A stretch of 64,000 nt of DNA. It comes from Syntrophaceae bacterium. Lineage in GTDB: Bacteria; Desulfobacterota; BSN033; UBA1163. A model generated the notes under the pieces. The model worked only from the letters and a program-made list of their open reading frames with translations, did no database searches and was not told the DNA's origin. Both the position numbers and the translations under genes were made by a program. Of the stretch, positions 43,815 to 52,271 are shown piece by piece; positions within the stretch are counted from its first letter, which is position 1, and each line of letters opens with the position of its first letter. Where the stretch lies: contig JACAEX010000014.1 in the NCBI GenBank assembly GCA_013388635.1, positions 1-64,000 of the forward strand. The letters run 5' to 3'.

Positions 43815-44261
43815 TCACCACCCGATCAGTCCTTGTGGCAGGGGGATGGTCAGCCAGGAAATAAAGATCAGATGAATACAGATGGCCGTCACCACAGAGG
43901 TAAGGCCGCATGAGGCCCAGTGATGTCTCCCCATGATCCGCATTGTGATACCAACAAAGAGGCCGAGGCCAATCGAAAAACCGAGGAGAGGTAAAAGGAG
44001 AAAGGTGATGAAGATCATGGCCAACACACGAAGGCCCAGCTTTGTTCGGGCCTTGAAGAATACCCCTATCTTTTCGTGTTTCCTAAGGACATTGACGAGC
44101 ACAAACATGGCGCAACCGACAATCACCACTCCCACCCACAGGGGTAAAAACCCTGGGCCTGGACCATACTCGGAATAATAAGGAAGTTGCGAGGAGAAGA
44201 AGACCACTGCCAGTCCCAATAACAGGACGACCACTCCTCCGATGAGGTCAGCCATGCGCAT
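43815..44261 (-). CDS. tctB: Tripartite tricarboxylate transporter, small permease TctB
   Basis: A 148-residue protein with four hydrophobic helices, starting MRMADLIGGVVVLLLG and containing GPGPGFLPLWVG, a TctB hallmark. AAGGAGGA before the ATG at 44261 fixes the start and excludes a 24-residue extension. It stops 12 bases before tctA. Confidence 0.9.
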   Translation of the reverse strand: MRMADLIGGVVVLLLGLAVVFFSSQLPYYSEYGPGPGFLPLWVGVVIVGCAMFVLVNVLRKHEKIGVFFKARTKLGLRVLAMIFITFLLLPLLGFSIGLGLFVGITMRIMGRHHWASCGLTSVVTAICIHLIFISWLTIPLPQGLIGW

Positions 44262-44342
44262 CCCTGTTCCTCCTTGGGAGAGGTTCATCCGCGCCGGAGA
44301 AGTTCCAGACTGCGGGCGCGGATGATCCGTCACTGGAACTTT

Positions 44343-45329
44343 TTACTTCAGGAGTCCCAGATCTTTCAGAATCTCTTTCGACTCCGCCTCATTCTGAGCC
44401 ACGATCTTGGCGAACTCCTTGCTTCCCATCCAGCCCGGGCTGAGCATATACTTCTTCAGATATTTCTCCTTCCACGAGGACGATTCTGCCATGCGCCTGA
44501 ACATGGTCTCGTAAAAAGCTGCGGCTTCGGCAGGGATGTCAGCTGGGGCTGCAATCCCCCGGTAGAAGAAATAGGTCACATGATGCCCCAGCTCTTTAAA
44601 CGCTGGGACGTCCGGAAATTCCGACATCCGGGAGGTCCTGGCAACGGCCAGAGGGCGCACCATTTTGGCCTCCCACTGGGGCACGAACTCAGGCGGGTTG
44701 GCCCAGATCATATGAACGTGTCCCCCTAAGAGCGCGGTGATACACTCTCCCCCGCTCTTAAAAGGTACGTATCGAAGCCGAATCCCTGCAGACCGTTCGA
44801 AGAGAGACTGGCAGATCTGGTCATCCTGGCCACTGCCCGTTCCTCCAACGGTCAGCTCTCCGGGACGTCGCTTTGCCTCAGCAATGATGTCCGTTATGTT
44901 TTTAAAAGGTGAATCGGTCTTCACCACGATCAACTGCTCGTCCAGGGCAAGATTGCAAATCAATGTGAGCTCGCGGAACGTGGGCGCTCCCTTCCCCGCC
45001 ACCAATGCCGCCTGGGCCTGGCCAGGGATGAAGGTCAAGAGGACGTGGGGGTTGCCACGTTGCTGAACGACCGATGTCGTTCCAATCAGCCCGCTCCCAC
45101 CAGGCCGGTTGACAACGACCAAGGGCTGGGGACAGAGCTTCTCGCCCTCGATGATGCTGGCAATGGACCGAGCTAAGACATCGCTTCCACCTCCTGGGGC
45201 ATATGGGGCCACAAACTCAATCGGCTTGGTGGGCTTCCATTCCGCAGCCGTGCTCCAAATGGGAAGGGCAAATAGTAAGATCGACATGACCACTCCAACC
45301 TCAAACCACTTCATCCCATTTCTTCTCAT
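44343..45329 (-). CDS. tctC: Tripartite tricarboxylate transporter receptor TctC
   Basis: A 328-residue periplasmic solute-binding protein (Bug/TctC fold) with a signal peptide cleaved near IWSTAA. The mature part begins KPIEFVAPYAPGGGSDVLAR, the family's ligand loop, and includes GSGLIGTTSVVQQRGNP and VGGTGSGQDDQICQSL. AAAGGAGGG precedes the ATG. Bug proteins bind diverse carboxylates, so the ligand remains open. Confidence 0.94.
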   Translation of the reverse strand: MRRNGMKWFEVGVVMSILLFALPIWSTAAEWKPTKPIEFVAPYAPGGGSDVLARSIASIIEGEKLCPQPLVVVNRPGGSGLIGTTSVVQQRGNPHVLLTFIPGQAQAALVAGKGAPTFRELTLICNLALDEQLIVVKTDSPFKNITDIIAEAKRRPGELTVGGTGSGQDDQICQSLFERSAGIRLRYVPFKSGGECITALLGGHVHMIWANPPEFVPQWEAKMVRPLAVARTSRMSEFPDVPAFKELGHHVTYFFYRGIAAPADIPAEAAAFYETMFRRMAESSSWKEKYLKKYMLSPGWMGSKEFAKIVAQNEAESKEILKDLGLLK

Positions 45330-45412
45330 GATACACCCTCCTTTCTTTTTAGACGATAACCTACACGTCTCTCCTCAGGCTGTCAAGGACATCGATGGAA
45401 TCCCCTCTCCAC

Positions 45413-47101
45413 TTACCTCCTCCCAAGGCTTTCCATGACCATCCTCGCCTTCTCTGTAGATTCCATCTTCTGTGTCACCACATGAAGCCTTGCCCCAAAC
45501 CTCTCCTCACAGAATGTGGCCAGGCCATCCATCGTCTTCCGACTTCCGGTCACAGGAAGAAACGGCCAGAAATAGGTTGGAATTCCCATGGCCACGGTCC
45601 AGGCTGCCCTGACCACTGCCTTGGCCCGGTTGGCCTCCGGAAAACAAGCAACCACCGGAAGTTCTCTGATCGCTTTCTTCCCTGTATTGGCCAGAGAGAT
45701 GAGAAAATCGGAAACCGTGCCGTTTTCGCAACTTCCAAGATCGACGACGGCTGGAAAGTTCTTTCCAAGGGAGGAGAGAAGGCTTAACAATCCCTTTCCA
45801 CAACTGGCCTCCCGCTGTTTTGGGTTGAGCAGACCGTATTTGGCTAAGCTGACACTGGCACATCCCTCTGAGAGGCAGAAAACGTCGTTCCTCAGCAGAG
45901 TCCTGGCGATTGAGATAATCTCTTGGTCCTGCGTGAATTTGACGTTATTACAGCCAGCCAGAAGAACGATCCCCTTGATCTTCCCCTGACCGAGGGCCTC
46001 CACGACCTTTTTTAAGGTAAGATCCTTTATCGAAAAGCCCATCACTGCAGACTCCTTAATCCCCGGGATATCCATGCTCCCTTTTTCGCGACGGGTATGA
46101 TATTCCTCCTGAGCCCGTTCCACAATTTTCCGGGCCAGGTCTGAAACTTTCCCTCTATTCAGGATCTCCGTCGAAACCACTCCTACTTTATAGAGGCTGG
46201 CCAGCTCCATTAAGGATGGATTGACACACTGATCTCCGGCCACGACCAGGCTGACCGCTCCGGTCATCAATGGAACTTCTTGAGAACCATAATTGGTCAC
46301 AGCCGGAAAGGTATAAGGAGGTAGAAACGGGTCTGTGCAGACGCCCAAGATATTGACCTTCTTCCCTTTTGCCGCCTCTGCGATCCTCCGTTTCAAAAGG
46401 GGTGAGAAATGGCCGTAGAGGATGATATTGGCCGTATCCTTTTGGAGAGTGCCGAAATTGACCTCGACCTCTGAGGCCCCGGGCTCACCGAAGACCGCGG
46501 TCTTCAATCTTCCTTGAAGGATCTGCGCAGCGCAACCGGCCAGGGCAGCCTTAAAGGCCCAGAGAAGGGTATCCTCAACCGTCCCGGTTCCGCCATCCAG
46601 CTTCTGAGAGACCTTGAAGAGGGCCCTGCCCATGCCATCTGGATAGATATCCATCTTCTTCCAGGTCTCAAACAAATTTTGGGGAAACCTCTTCATGGCA
46701 TCTGTGGCGCCATCTTCCAGGAAGCTTCGAATCTCCTTCAAAATCCGCTTGGTCTCCTCCCTCCTTTTCGGAGAAACCTCTCCAGCCCCAACCCCTCTAA
46801 CAAAATCGGAGAGCTGATCCAAATATCCCATCGCACCCTGAAGGACCAGCCTCAAAAAGGAATGAACCCCCAGGACATCCTTATCCTTTCCGCAAACCCC
46901 CACCTTGTTCTGATCCCGAAAGGGATGACTGATGCAGGGTCCCTGAAGACAGTCCCGGCAGTTCAGCCCTGTCTCACAAAATCCGCACTGGGGAAGTGAG
47001 TCTTCATAACGATCCCATACCAGGGAAACACCCTTTTCTTCGGCCTCCCTTAGAAAATGCTCGACCGCGCTATCGGCCGTCTTTCTCTGTACAAACTCCA
47101 T
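45413..47101 (-). CDS. CooS-like Ni-carbon-monoxide dehydrogenase, divergent
   Basis: A 562-residue homologue of the catalytic subunit of anaerobic CO dehydrogenase, shorter than the usual 620-640. B-cluster cysteines C48, C51, C56 and C70 are present (GLNCRDCLQGPC, KVGVCG). The D-cluster region differs: C39 and C42 form C-x2-C (QCGFC) while the usual second Cys next to C48 is Asn47. Likely C-cluster ligands are His231 (YGHFSP), Cys255, Cys292 (DQCVNPS), Cys384 (AGCNNVK), Cys414 (SEGCAS) and Cys458 (LGSCENG). The histidine-rich segment near residue 93 that relays protons in known enzymes reads QGAMGYLDQL, without His. It ends an operon with CooF-like and FAD partners. Real CO oxidation is uncertain. 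Confidence 0.85.
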   Translation of the reverse strand: MEFVQRKTADSAVEHFLREAEEKGVSLVWDRYEDSLPQCGFCETGLNCRDCLQGPCISHPFRDQNKVGVCGKDKDVLGVHSFLRLVLQGAMGYLDQLSDFVRGVGAGEVSPKRREETKRILKEIRSFLEDGATDAMKRFPQNLFETWKKMDIYPDGMGRALFKVSQKLDGGTGTVEDTLLWAFKAALAGCAAQILQGRLKTAVFGEPGASEVEVNFGTLQKDTANIILYGHFSPLLKRRIAEAAKGKKVNILGVCTDPFLPPYTFPAVTNYGSQEVPLMTGAVSLVVAGDQCVNPSLMELASLYKVGVVSTEILNRGKVSDLARKIVERAQEEYHTRREKGSMDIPGIKESAVMGFSIKDLTLKKVVEALGQGKIKGIVLLAGCNNVKFTQDQEIISIARTLLRNDVFCLSEGCASVSLAKYGLLNPKQREASCGKGLLSLLSSLGKNFPAVVDLGSCENGTVSDFLISLANTGKKAIRELPVVACFPEANRAKAVVRAAWTVAMGIPTYFWPFLPVTGSRKTMDGLATFCEERFGARLHVVTQKMESTEKARMVMESLGRR

Positions 47102-47177
47102 CTCACTCTCTCCTTTCTTTCAACCGTTATTCTCTCCTCTCTCCTGCCACCGAGTGGTCAAAGAGATGGGCGGAAAT

Positions 47178-47651
47178 TCAGAAGTCCCGATTTGGAGCAA
47201 ATCCGTACCAGGCAGACCCTTCTTCACGATCCTCCACGACCAGTGCCCGGGTCGGGCAGACCTCCACACAGATGGGATATTCCATGTGACGACAACGGTC
47301 GCATTTCACGGCCACATGCATTTCAGAGGATGGGGCGATGACGCCAAAGGGACAGACCATCACACACATCCAGCAGGCGATGCAGCTGGGCTCATGGACA
47401 TAGACCAGACCTGTCTGCGGATCCCTGCGCATCGATCCGTTCGGACAGGCGTCGACACAGGGCGCGATCTCGCAATGGCGGCAGTGCAAAGGATAAGAAT
47501 TTCCGTCCACATGGACACGGGGGACGGGTTGGGGCGTCTCCAAAATGGCGCTGTTCAGTTCCTTTGAAACTGATCCAATCTCCACTCCGCACCAGAAATC
47601 GCATGTATGACACTGAGTGCACTTTTCCGGATCGACTTTGATCACCTTCAT
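47178..47651 (-). CDS. CooF-like polyferredoxin
   Basis: A 157-residue electron carrier of the CooF/HycB type with four cysteine clusters. The first reads CTQCHTCDFWC; then come HCRHCEIAPCVDACP, CIACWMCVMVCPFG and a final CDRC, paired with CVEVCP. It would move electrons between the CooS-like protein and the FAD oxidoreductase encoded on either side. AGGAGGAAGAG precedes the ATG and only nine bases separate it from the upstream gene. Confidence 0.92.
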   Translation of the reverse strand: MKVIKVDPEKCTQCHTCDFWCGVEIGSVSKELNSAILETPQPVPRVHVDGNSYPLHCRHCEIAPCVDACPNGSMRRDPQTGLVYVHEPSCIACWMCVMVCPFGVIAPSSEMHVAVKCDRCRHMEYPICVEVCPTRALVVEDREEGSAWYGFAPNRDF

Positions 47652-47660
47652 CTCTTCCTC

Positions 47661-48959
47661 CTAAGCTTTTGATGCGGCGAACCGCTGGGTAAGTTCTCTG
47701 TATTCGACCTCGGTGAATTTTTCCTGGTTCTGCTTCACCAGGGGCAAGAGCTCTGCAAAATTGAGCCTCTTGCTCAAAAGGAAGGGAACAACCCCTGAGA
47801 CGTCAAGCTTCTTCCTCATCAGCATGGTCAAAACACCGGCCTTTTGAACCTGACCGACGAGAATGGCCCCGACCAGACGGCCCCCTTTTAGAACGATCTT
47901 CCGGTACATCTCCTTCCCCGAAGCACGAAACTCCTGGTACCCAGGCCCTTCGGATCGCGTGATCCCCATGGAGATCACGGGAAGGCCGAAAACGTCGAGT
48001 GAGTTCATTCGGAAGGAGCCCTCATACTTCGTTTCACGACCTGCCATGTTCAAACCGGCTACACGGCCCTGCTCAAAGGCCACAGGCCAGAGGGCATTCA
48101 CATTCGTCCTCTCCCAGCAGAGATCATAGGTCTCGGCAACGTCCCCGGCGGCATAGATGTCCGGAAGATTTGTTCTCATCCTTTCATCCGCGAGGATCCC
48201 CTCCGCGGTTTTGATCGATGTGGACGAGACGATTTCGAGATTGGGTTCGACGCCCTTGCCCACCACCACCATCTGACAATCGATCTTCTCTCCATTGTCG
48301 AGGACGATGCTCTCCACAAACTCTCCCCCTAAGATCTTCACCGCGTTTCGGCCTGTGATGACATCGATCCCTCTTTCCTGCATCCGTTCCCGGACGAGGG
48401 TCGAGGCTTCCAGATCCAACATCTGAGAGAGGATCCGATCCGAGGCGATGATCAATTTGACCTTCAATCCCCGAAGCGAAAGCGCATAACCGATCCGGAT
48501 CCCGATCAAACCACCGCCTAAGATGCATACGGGTGTGGGTTTGACGAGATGCCTGACCATGGCTTGGGCATGCTCTAAATTCCTCACCACAAAGACGCCC
48601 TTCTTCTCTTTTCCGGGAATGTCCATCAAGTTCGGCCAGGCGCCTGTAGCGATCAACAACCTATCATAGGGATGGTCTCTTCCGTCCTCCGTCCGGATCG
48701 ACTTCGTCTCAGGAGAGATCTTCTCCACCTTCTGGCCTAAGTGGGCCGTCACCCTGTTCTCCTTGAAAAAATCGAGGGGTCTGAAATGGAGTTGTTCCTT
48801 GGAGAGAATCTCGGCAATATAGTAGGAGAGCAAAACCCGAGAATAGACCGGAGTATGCTCCCAGGTGAAGAGTTGAATCTCAGAGGTGGGGTCCACGAAT
48901 CGGATCGCCTCTGCGGCGCTTATTCCTGCGGCGCTTCCTCCAATGATGACGTATCGCAT
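47661..48959 (-). CDS. FAD-dependent NAD(P)H oxidoreductase (CODH-associated type)
   Basis: A 432-residue two-dinucleotide-binding-domain flavoprotein: FAD motif YVIIGGSAAGISAAEAIR at the N-terminus, LLIATGAWPN, NAD(P) motif CILGGGLIGIRIGYAL and the second FAD motif IYAAGDVAE. It resembles NADH-dependent rubredoxin or nitrite-reductase-like reductases. Together with CooF and CooS it matches the cooS-cooF-FNOR layout known from several anaerobes, where electrons pass between CO dehydrogenase and NAD(P). AAGAAGGAG marks the start. Confidence 0.92.
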   Translation of the reverse strand: MRYVIIGGSAAGISAAEAIRFVDPTSEIQLFTWEHTPVYSRVLLSYYIAEILSKEQLHFRPLDFFKENRVTAHLGQKVEKISPETKSIRTEDGRDHPYDRLLIATGAWPNLMDIPGKEKKGVFVVRNLEHAQAMVRHLVKPTPVCILGGGLIGIRIGYALSLRGLKVKLIIASDRILSQMLDLEASTLVRERMQERGIDVITGRNAVKILGGEFVESIVLDNGEKIDCQMVVVGKGVEPNLEIVSSTSIKTAEGILADERMRTNLPDIYAAGDVAETYDLCWERTNVNALWPVAFEQGRVAGLNMAGRETKYEGSFRMNSLDVFGLPVISMGITRSEGPGYQEFRASGKEMYRKIVLKGGRLVGAILVGQVQKAGVLTMLMRKKLDVSGVVPFLLSKRLNFAELLPLVKQNQEKFTEVEYRELTQRFAASKA

Positions 48960-48991
48960 TTTTCACTCCTTCTTAAAGATAATCGCATCGC

Positions 48992-49012
48992 GCCTGCCTG
49001 CGGTAGGCAGGC
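48992..49012. other. Stem-loop inside the GntR-CooS operon
   Basis: GCCTGCCT (48992-48999) pairs perfectly with AGGCAGGC (49005-49012) around a 5-base loop, extended imperfectly by GCGCC and GGCGC outside. It lies in the 95-base gap after the 214-aa protein gene. No T run, so it is more likely an mRNA processing or stability element or a short repeat than a terminator. Confidence 0.45.
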
Positions 49013-49054
49013 AGAGAGTAAGGCGCATAGCGTCATAAAACAGCGGATGACCAT

Positions 49055-49699
49055 TCAATATCGGTTGACCACGTAATAGGGCAGCATCTCCCGGAGCAGT
49101 TTTGCGGCCCGTGTCAGGTTGAAATTGCCACAGGTGCAAGCCTTGGCCATCTCCAGACAGGCCTCCTCGACCGTTCTGCGTCCCTTCTTAATATCCCGGA
49201 GCATCTTTCCAACCAGATCGTTTGCAATCATGGCATGGCCGCACATGGTCGTGATCTTTAACACATCGTATTCTGGCAACCTCTCGGTCTTCCCCCATGT
49301 GCCCATGGAATACTCGACCGTATGGATACGGCCGAGCCCTGCCTCATACATCATCTCCTGGACGATATCGGTGACGCCCGAGACCGTGATCGAAATCCCG
49401 GGTCTCTTCTCCTTCAGCTCTTTGAGCAGGGCGACCACCTTTTCGCGGCTGTCGTAGGTCACCTGAACGATCGTCCCATCGGTCACCCGGGCCAGGATGT
49501 CATCGATGGTCGTATTGTAAATGTTCCCTGTCTTCATATCGCCTTCGTTAATCGGTCCGTGCGTATAGGCGATCCGCAGATACTCTCGCGTCTTGGGCGC
49601 AGATCCCTTCTTATTCACGCCGGTGGCAGGGCAGCCGATCACCACAAAATCGTCCTTCAGACTCTCTCGATCGCCTCTCCGATGCAGACTGTGCGTCAT
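49055..49699 (-). CDS. Uncharacterised 214-aa Cys/His protein, copy B1
   Basis: No family recognised. It has a paralogue of identical length at 52272-52916. Shared features are an N-terminal LHRxG, GxNxxGSAPKxREYL (about residues 27-40), NxGxxxxGNI, a central GISIxxSG, the segment VEYSMGTWG...RLPE and two cysteine motifs near the C-terminus: TMCGHAM and CTCGNFNLTRA. These two Cys/His groups could bind a metal or cluster. There is no signal or membrane segment. It lies 11 bases after the ferredoxin-fused gene A1 and upstream of the FAD/CooF/CooS genes in a likely single operon. AAAGGAGGAGG precedes the ATG. Confidence 0.75.
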   Translation of the reverse strand: MTHSLHRRGDRESLKDDFVVIGCPATGVNKKGSAPKTREYLRIAYTHGPINEGDMKTGNIYNTTIDDILARVTDGTIVQVTYDSREKVVALLKELKEKRPGISITVSGVTDIVQEMMYEAGLGRIHTVEYSMGTWGKTERLPEYDVLKITTMCGHAMIANDLVGKMLRDIKKGRRTVEEACLEMAKACTCGNFNLTRAAKLLREMLPYYVVNRY

Positions 49700-49710
49700 G
49701 ACCTCCTCCT

Positions 49711-50466
49711 TTATCCCTGGTTGTCATAGAACTTGAACTGAGGTTCTCCAAGCCCTACGTTGTTTTTGCTGTTGATCGAATACCAATAACCCAGCTTCTT
49801 GAGAATCGGGATGATCGGAACCTCTCCCTCTGGAGGTACCTTTGAGATGATCTCCACTGAAAAGACTGTATCGACCTTCTCCGCCGCCTTCTTGATAGCC
49901 TCTAAGACCTTCGGAAGACTTTCCAGCTTACACTTCCCTTCGATGATGGCAGAGACCGCCCTTTCGTTGAGCACATCGTCCCTGAGTTTCCCCATCTTCC
50001 TGTCCGACATGAACTGGGTCACAGGGTTCTCCTCCGCGAACTCGTATCCTAAGGGGGCCAACATCTTTGCCACGATCTCCACATCCCGGAAATAGGCCCC
50101 TACCCCTGGCCTTCCCAACTCAATGCCGACGCCGACCTCTCCCGGACGAAATCGTCCGGTGACGTCATTGGTCTTCATCTCCTCGGTCCCACGGCCGGGG
50201 ACCTGAGACCCCTTATATTCAATGAGAGGGTTGCTCAACACGGCCCTGACTTCTCGTGGCCAAGGCTCTGCAGGCTGATAAAGGGCATTGACCGGACAGA
50301 CCTTGGCCCGATAGCACATGCCACAGTCGGTGCACTTATCCTGGTCAATCTCGATATAGACCCTTCCCGGGATCTTCTCGTGCCGGCGAAGGATCTGGAT
50401 CCTCCCCATTGGGCAGTAGGGAAAACACCTCTTGCAACCGATGCACCTGTCGTCACGAACCCTCAT
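49711..50466 (-). CDS. Ferredoxin-domain fusion protein, copy A1
   Basis: A 251-residue protein. The first 65 residues are a two-cluster ferredoxin: C8-C11-C14-C18 (CIGCKRCFPYCP) and CTDCGMCYRAKVCP. The remaining 185 residues form a domain I do not recognise, with GRGTEEMKTNDVTGRFRPGE, ELGRPGVGAYFRDVE, ENPVTQFM and VLNERAVSAIIEGK. The same domain occurs in the 269-aa protein at 51459-52268, so both pairs A1-B1 and A2-B2 derive from a duplication. It is probably a cytoplasmic redox partner for a substrate-binding domain. It is 45 bases downstream of the GntR regulator with GAGAGGAGG before its ATG. Confidence 0.78.
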   Translation of the reverse strand: MRVRDDRCIGCKRCFPYCPMGRIQILRRHEKIPGRVYIEIDQDKCTDCGMCYRAKVCPVNALYQPAEPWPREVRAVLSNPLIEYKGSQVPGRGTEEMKTNDVTGRFRPGEVGVGIELGRPGVGAYFRDVEIVAKMLAPLGYEFAEENPVTQFMSDRKMGKLRDDVLNERAVSAIIEGKCKLESLPKVLEAIKKAAEKVDTVFSVEIISKVPPEGEVPIIPILKKLGYWYSINSKNNVGLGEPQFKFYDNQG

Positions 50467-50511
50467 AAGAACCTCCTCTCAAATCTCTCACCTCTCCTAA
50501 AGAAGAATTCC

Positions 50512-51198
50512 TCAATCTTTAAAAAGGGCCTGAATCGCATCTTGCTTGGCCTCTTCAATATGTTCTCGCATCACCCGCTCACAGAGCTCGGGGTCTCTTA
50601 ACTTCAGGGCCAGAACGATCTTCCGATGGCCATCGATCGTCCTTCTCACTCCATCGGGATATTTCAATGTATTCCTCCGGTACCTCAGGGCATACTTTCT
50701 CACGTTCACCATCAACCGATGAAGCCGGTGTTTATCCGTGACCATCTGATGGAGCGTGTCGTGAAATTTTGTATTCCACCTGTACACCTCGTCGGTCCTT
50801 CCGTTCCTCAAGGCATCCTCTGCCTTTTCAATAAAGACGTTCAGTTCTTCGAGGTGCCCATCGGAAATCGTTTGAGAGATCACCCTCAGCGCATAGCCCT
50901 CCAGGACGGCACGGATCTCAAACAGCTCCTCTACCTCCTCCTTTGAATCGCGAGAAACAATGAATCCCCTCGTTTCAAGAGGTTTGACCAGACCCTCCAG
51001 CTCTAACTTATGGAGCGCCTCTCGGACCGGCGTCCGGCTGACCCCTGTCTCCCTGGCCAAATGCTCCTCTGCCAGCCTCGTTCCTGGATCGAAACGGCCA
51101 GAAAGGATGGCCGACTTCAGATATTCGTACACCTTTTCTCGAACAGGCAGACCTTTCTTTCGGCTGATCTTTCTAAGGGATCGCAAAATTGTATCCAA
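50512..51198 (-). CDS. GntR-family regulator, FCD type
   Basis: A 228-residue regulator with an N-terminal winged helix (VYEYLKSAILSGRFDPGTRL; VSRTPVREALHKLELEGLV) and a C-terminal helical FCD domain (FEIRAVLEGYALRVI; KFHDTLHQMVTDKHRL; REHIEEA) whose Asp/His residues bind a metal and an organic-acid ligand in relatives. The start is TTG at 51198, with a good promoter 20-50 bases upstream. It heads the minus-strand operon and faces a divergent promoter for A2-B2, so it likely controls both and itself. Confidence 0.9.
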   Translation of the reverse strand: MDTILRSLRKISRKKGLPVREKVYEYLKSAILSGRFDPGTRLAEEHLARETGVSRTPVREALHKLELEGLVKPLETRGFIVSRDSKEEVEELFEIRAVLEGYALRVISQTISDGHLEELNVFIEKAEDALRNGRTDEVYRWNTKFHDTLHQMVTDKHRLHRLMVNVRKYALRYRRNTLKYPDGVRRTIDGHRKIVLALKLRDPELCERVMREHIEEAKQDAIQALFKD

Positions 51199-51224
51199 TC
51201 CAGAGCCAATTAAAAAGCAGAGCT

Positions 51225-51253
51225 ATTCTAAAGTCCGTTCTGCCAAATGTCAA
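51225..51253 (-). promoter_or_regulatory. Promoter of the GntR-CooS operon
   Basis: Minus-strand TTGACA (51253-51248), 17-base spacer, TAGAAT (51230-51225). Predicted transcription start is about 20 bases before the regulator's TTG start codon. Confidence 0.7.
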
Positions 51254-51396
51254 GAAAAAATTTTTTTAAAAATTATTATTAAATTACAAAATGTTACAGA
51301 TATATATGAAAAATTCGCCTTATACCGAAGACAAAGACAACTCCGCGTGAGCCCTCGAACACACCCTGTTTTTGGATACAAATTCGGCAAATGCTA

Positions 51397-51426
51397 TTGA
51401 CAGACTAAAAAGGTGAATCGTATAAT
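51397..51426 (+). promoter_or_regulatory. Promoter of the A2-B2 operon
   Basis: TTGACA (51397-51402), 18-base spacer, TATAAT (51421-51426), both hexamers at full consensus. Predicted start near 51433, about 26 bases before the A2 ATG. Such strength implies it is normally held off by a repressor, for which the adjacent GntR protein is the natural candidate. No obvious GntR palindrome was found by eye. Confidence 0.8.
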
Positions 51427-51458
51427 TTTGCATTCCCCATTTTGAGAGTAAGATCCGG

Positions 51459-52268
51459 ATGGAAATTGATAAAAAGAAATGCGTGGGTTGTGGAAACTGC
51501 CATGCGGTATGCACCATGGCTGCGATCTACCTCGACGAGGACGGAAAGTCTGTCGTCAACCAGGATGAGTGCGTGGAGTGCGGGAACTGTTATAGGGTGC
51601 TCCGAAACGAAGGCTATCGCCCCTGGTTCGTCCGGTTGATTCGAAAGATTCTCTCCTCCCTTCGATTGGGTTATCTGGCCGAAGTGGATGTCTGTCCAAC
51701 CGGCGCGCTCACGCCGCGCCAGCTCGATTGGCCGAGGAGCCTTCGTGCGGCCTTCAGTGATCCCTCTACCGTCCATCCGGGCACAGGCGTATCCGGCAGG
51801 GGAACAGAAGAGATCAAGAGCAACGATGTCACCGGAAGGGTCCGGAGAGGAGAGGCTGGCTTGGTCGTTGAGATCGGCAGGCCTGGCATTGGTGCCCATT
51901 TCAGGGATGTGGAGAAGGTGGCCATGGCCATGGCCAGGCTGGGGGTCGCCTTCGAACCGATGAATCCTGTCACCCAGCTGATGGAGGATGAGAAGACCGG
52001 AAAGATCAGGGAGGAGGTTCTTAATGAAAAAGTCCTCTCCGCGATCATCGAGATGAAGGCGGAGTTGAAACGAATCCCCGAATTTTTAAGGGAACTGGAA
52101 AAGGTTCAGGGCGAGGTGGACACCGTGATCAGTGTGGGGGTTGCCTCCAGATGCCTTCCCGACGGGACCATCCCCCACGAGGGGTGGGTGAAGAAGACGG
52201 GCTATACCCCCTCACCCAATGGCAAGACGAATCTCGGCCTGGGCAGGCCACTGTTTCGGGAGGATTGA
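51459..52268 (+). CDS. Ferredoxin-domain fusion protein, copy A2
   Basis: A 269-residue paralogue of the 251-aa protein at 49711-50466. The first cluster is CVGCGNCHAVC, followed by T in place of the usual P. The second begins CVECGNC, but its fourth cysteine (VDVCPTGAL) comes only after an insert of about 30 residues, rich in Arg and Leu (PWFVRLIRKILSSLRLGYL), that may be a membrane-touching amphipathic helix. The C-terminal domain repeats GRGTEEIKSNDVTGR, EIGRPGIGAHFRDVE, MNPVTQLM and VLNEKVLSAIIE. Transcribed from a consensus promoter and followed three bases later by B2. Confidence 0.78.
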   Translation: MEIDKKKCVGCGNCHAVCTMAAIYLDEDGKSVVNQDECVECGNCYRVLRNEGYRPWFVRLIRKILSSLRLGYLAEVDVCPTGALTPRQLDWPRSLRAAFSDPSTVHPGTGVSGRGTEEIKSNDVTGRVRRGEAGLVVEIGRPGIGAHFRDVEKVAMAMARLGVAFEPMNPVTQLMEDEKTGKIREEVLNEKVLSAIIEMKAELKRIPEFLRELEKVQGEVDTVISVGVASRCLPDGTIPHEGWVKKTGYTPSPNGKTNLGLGRPLFRED

Positions 52269-52271
52269 GAG

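Noticed and set aside
48992-49012. Stem-loop as a transcription terminator splitting the GntR-CooS operon
   Set aside because: No T run follows on the minus strand; it is kept as a structural element only.
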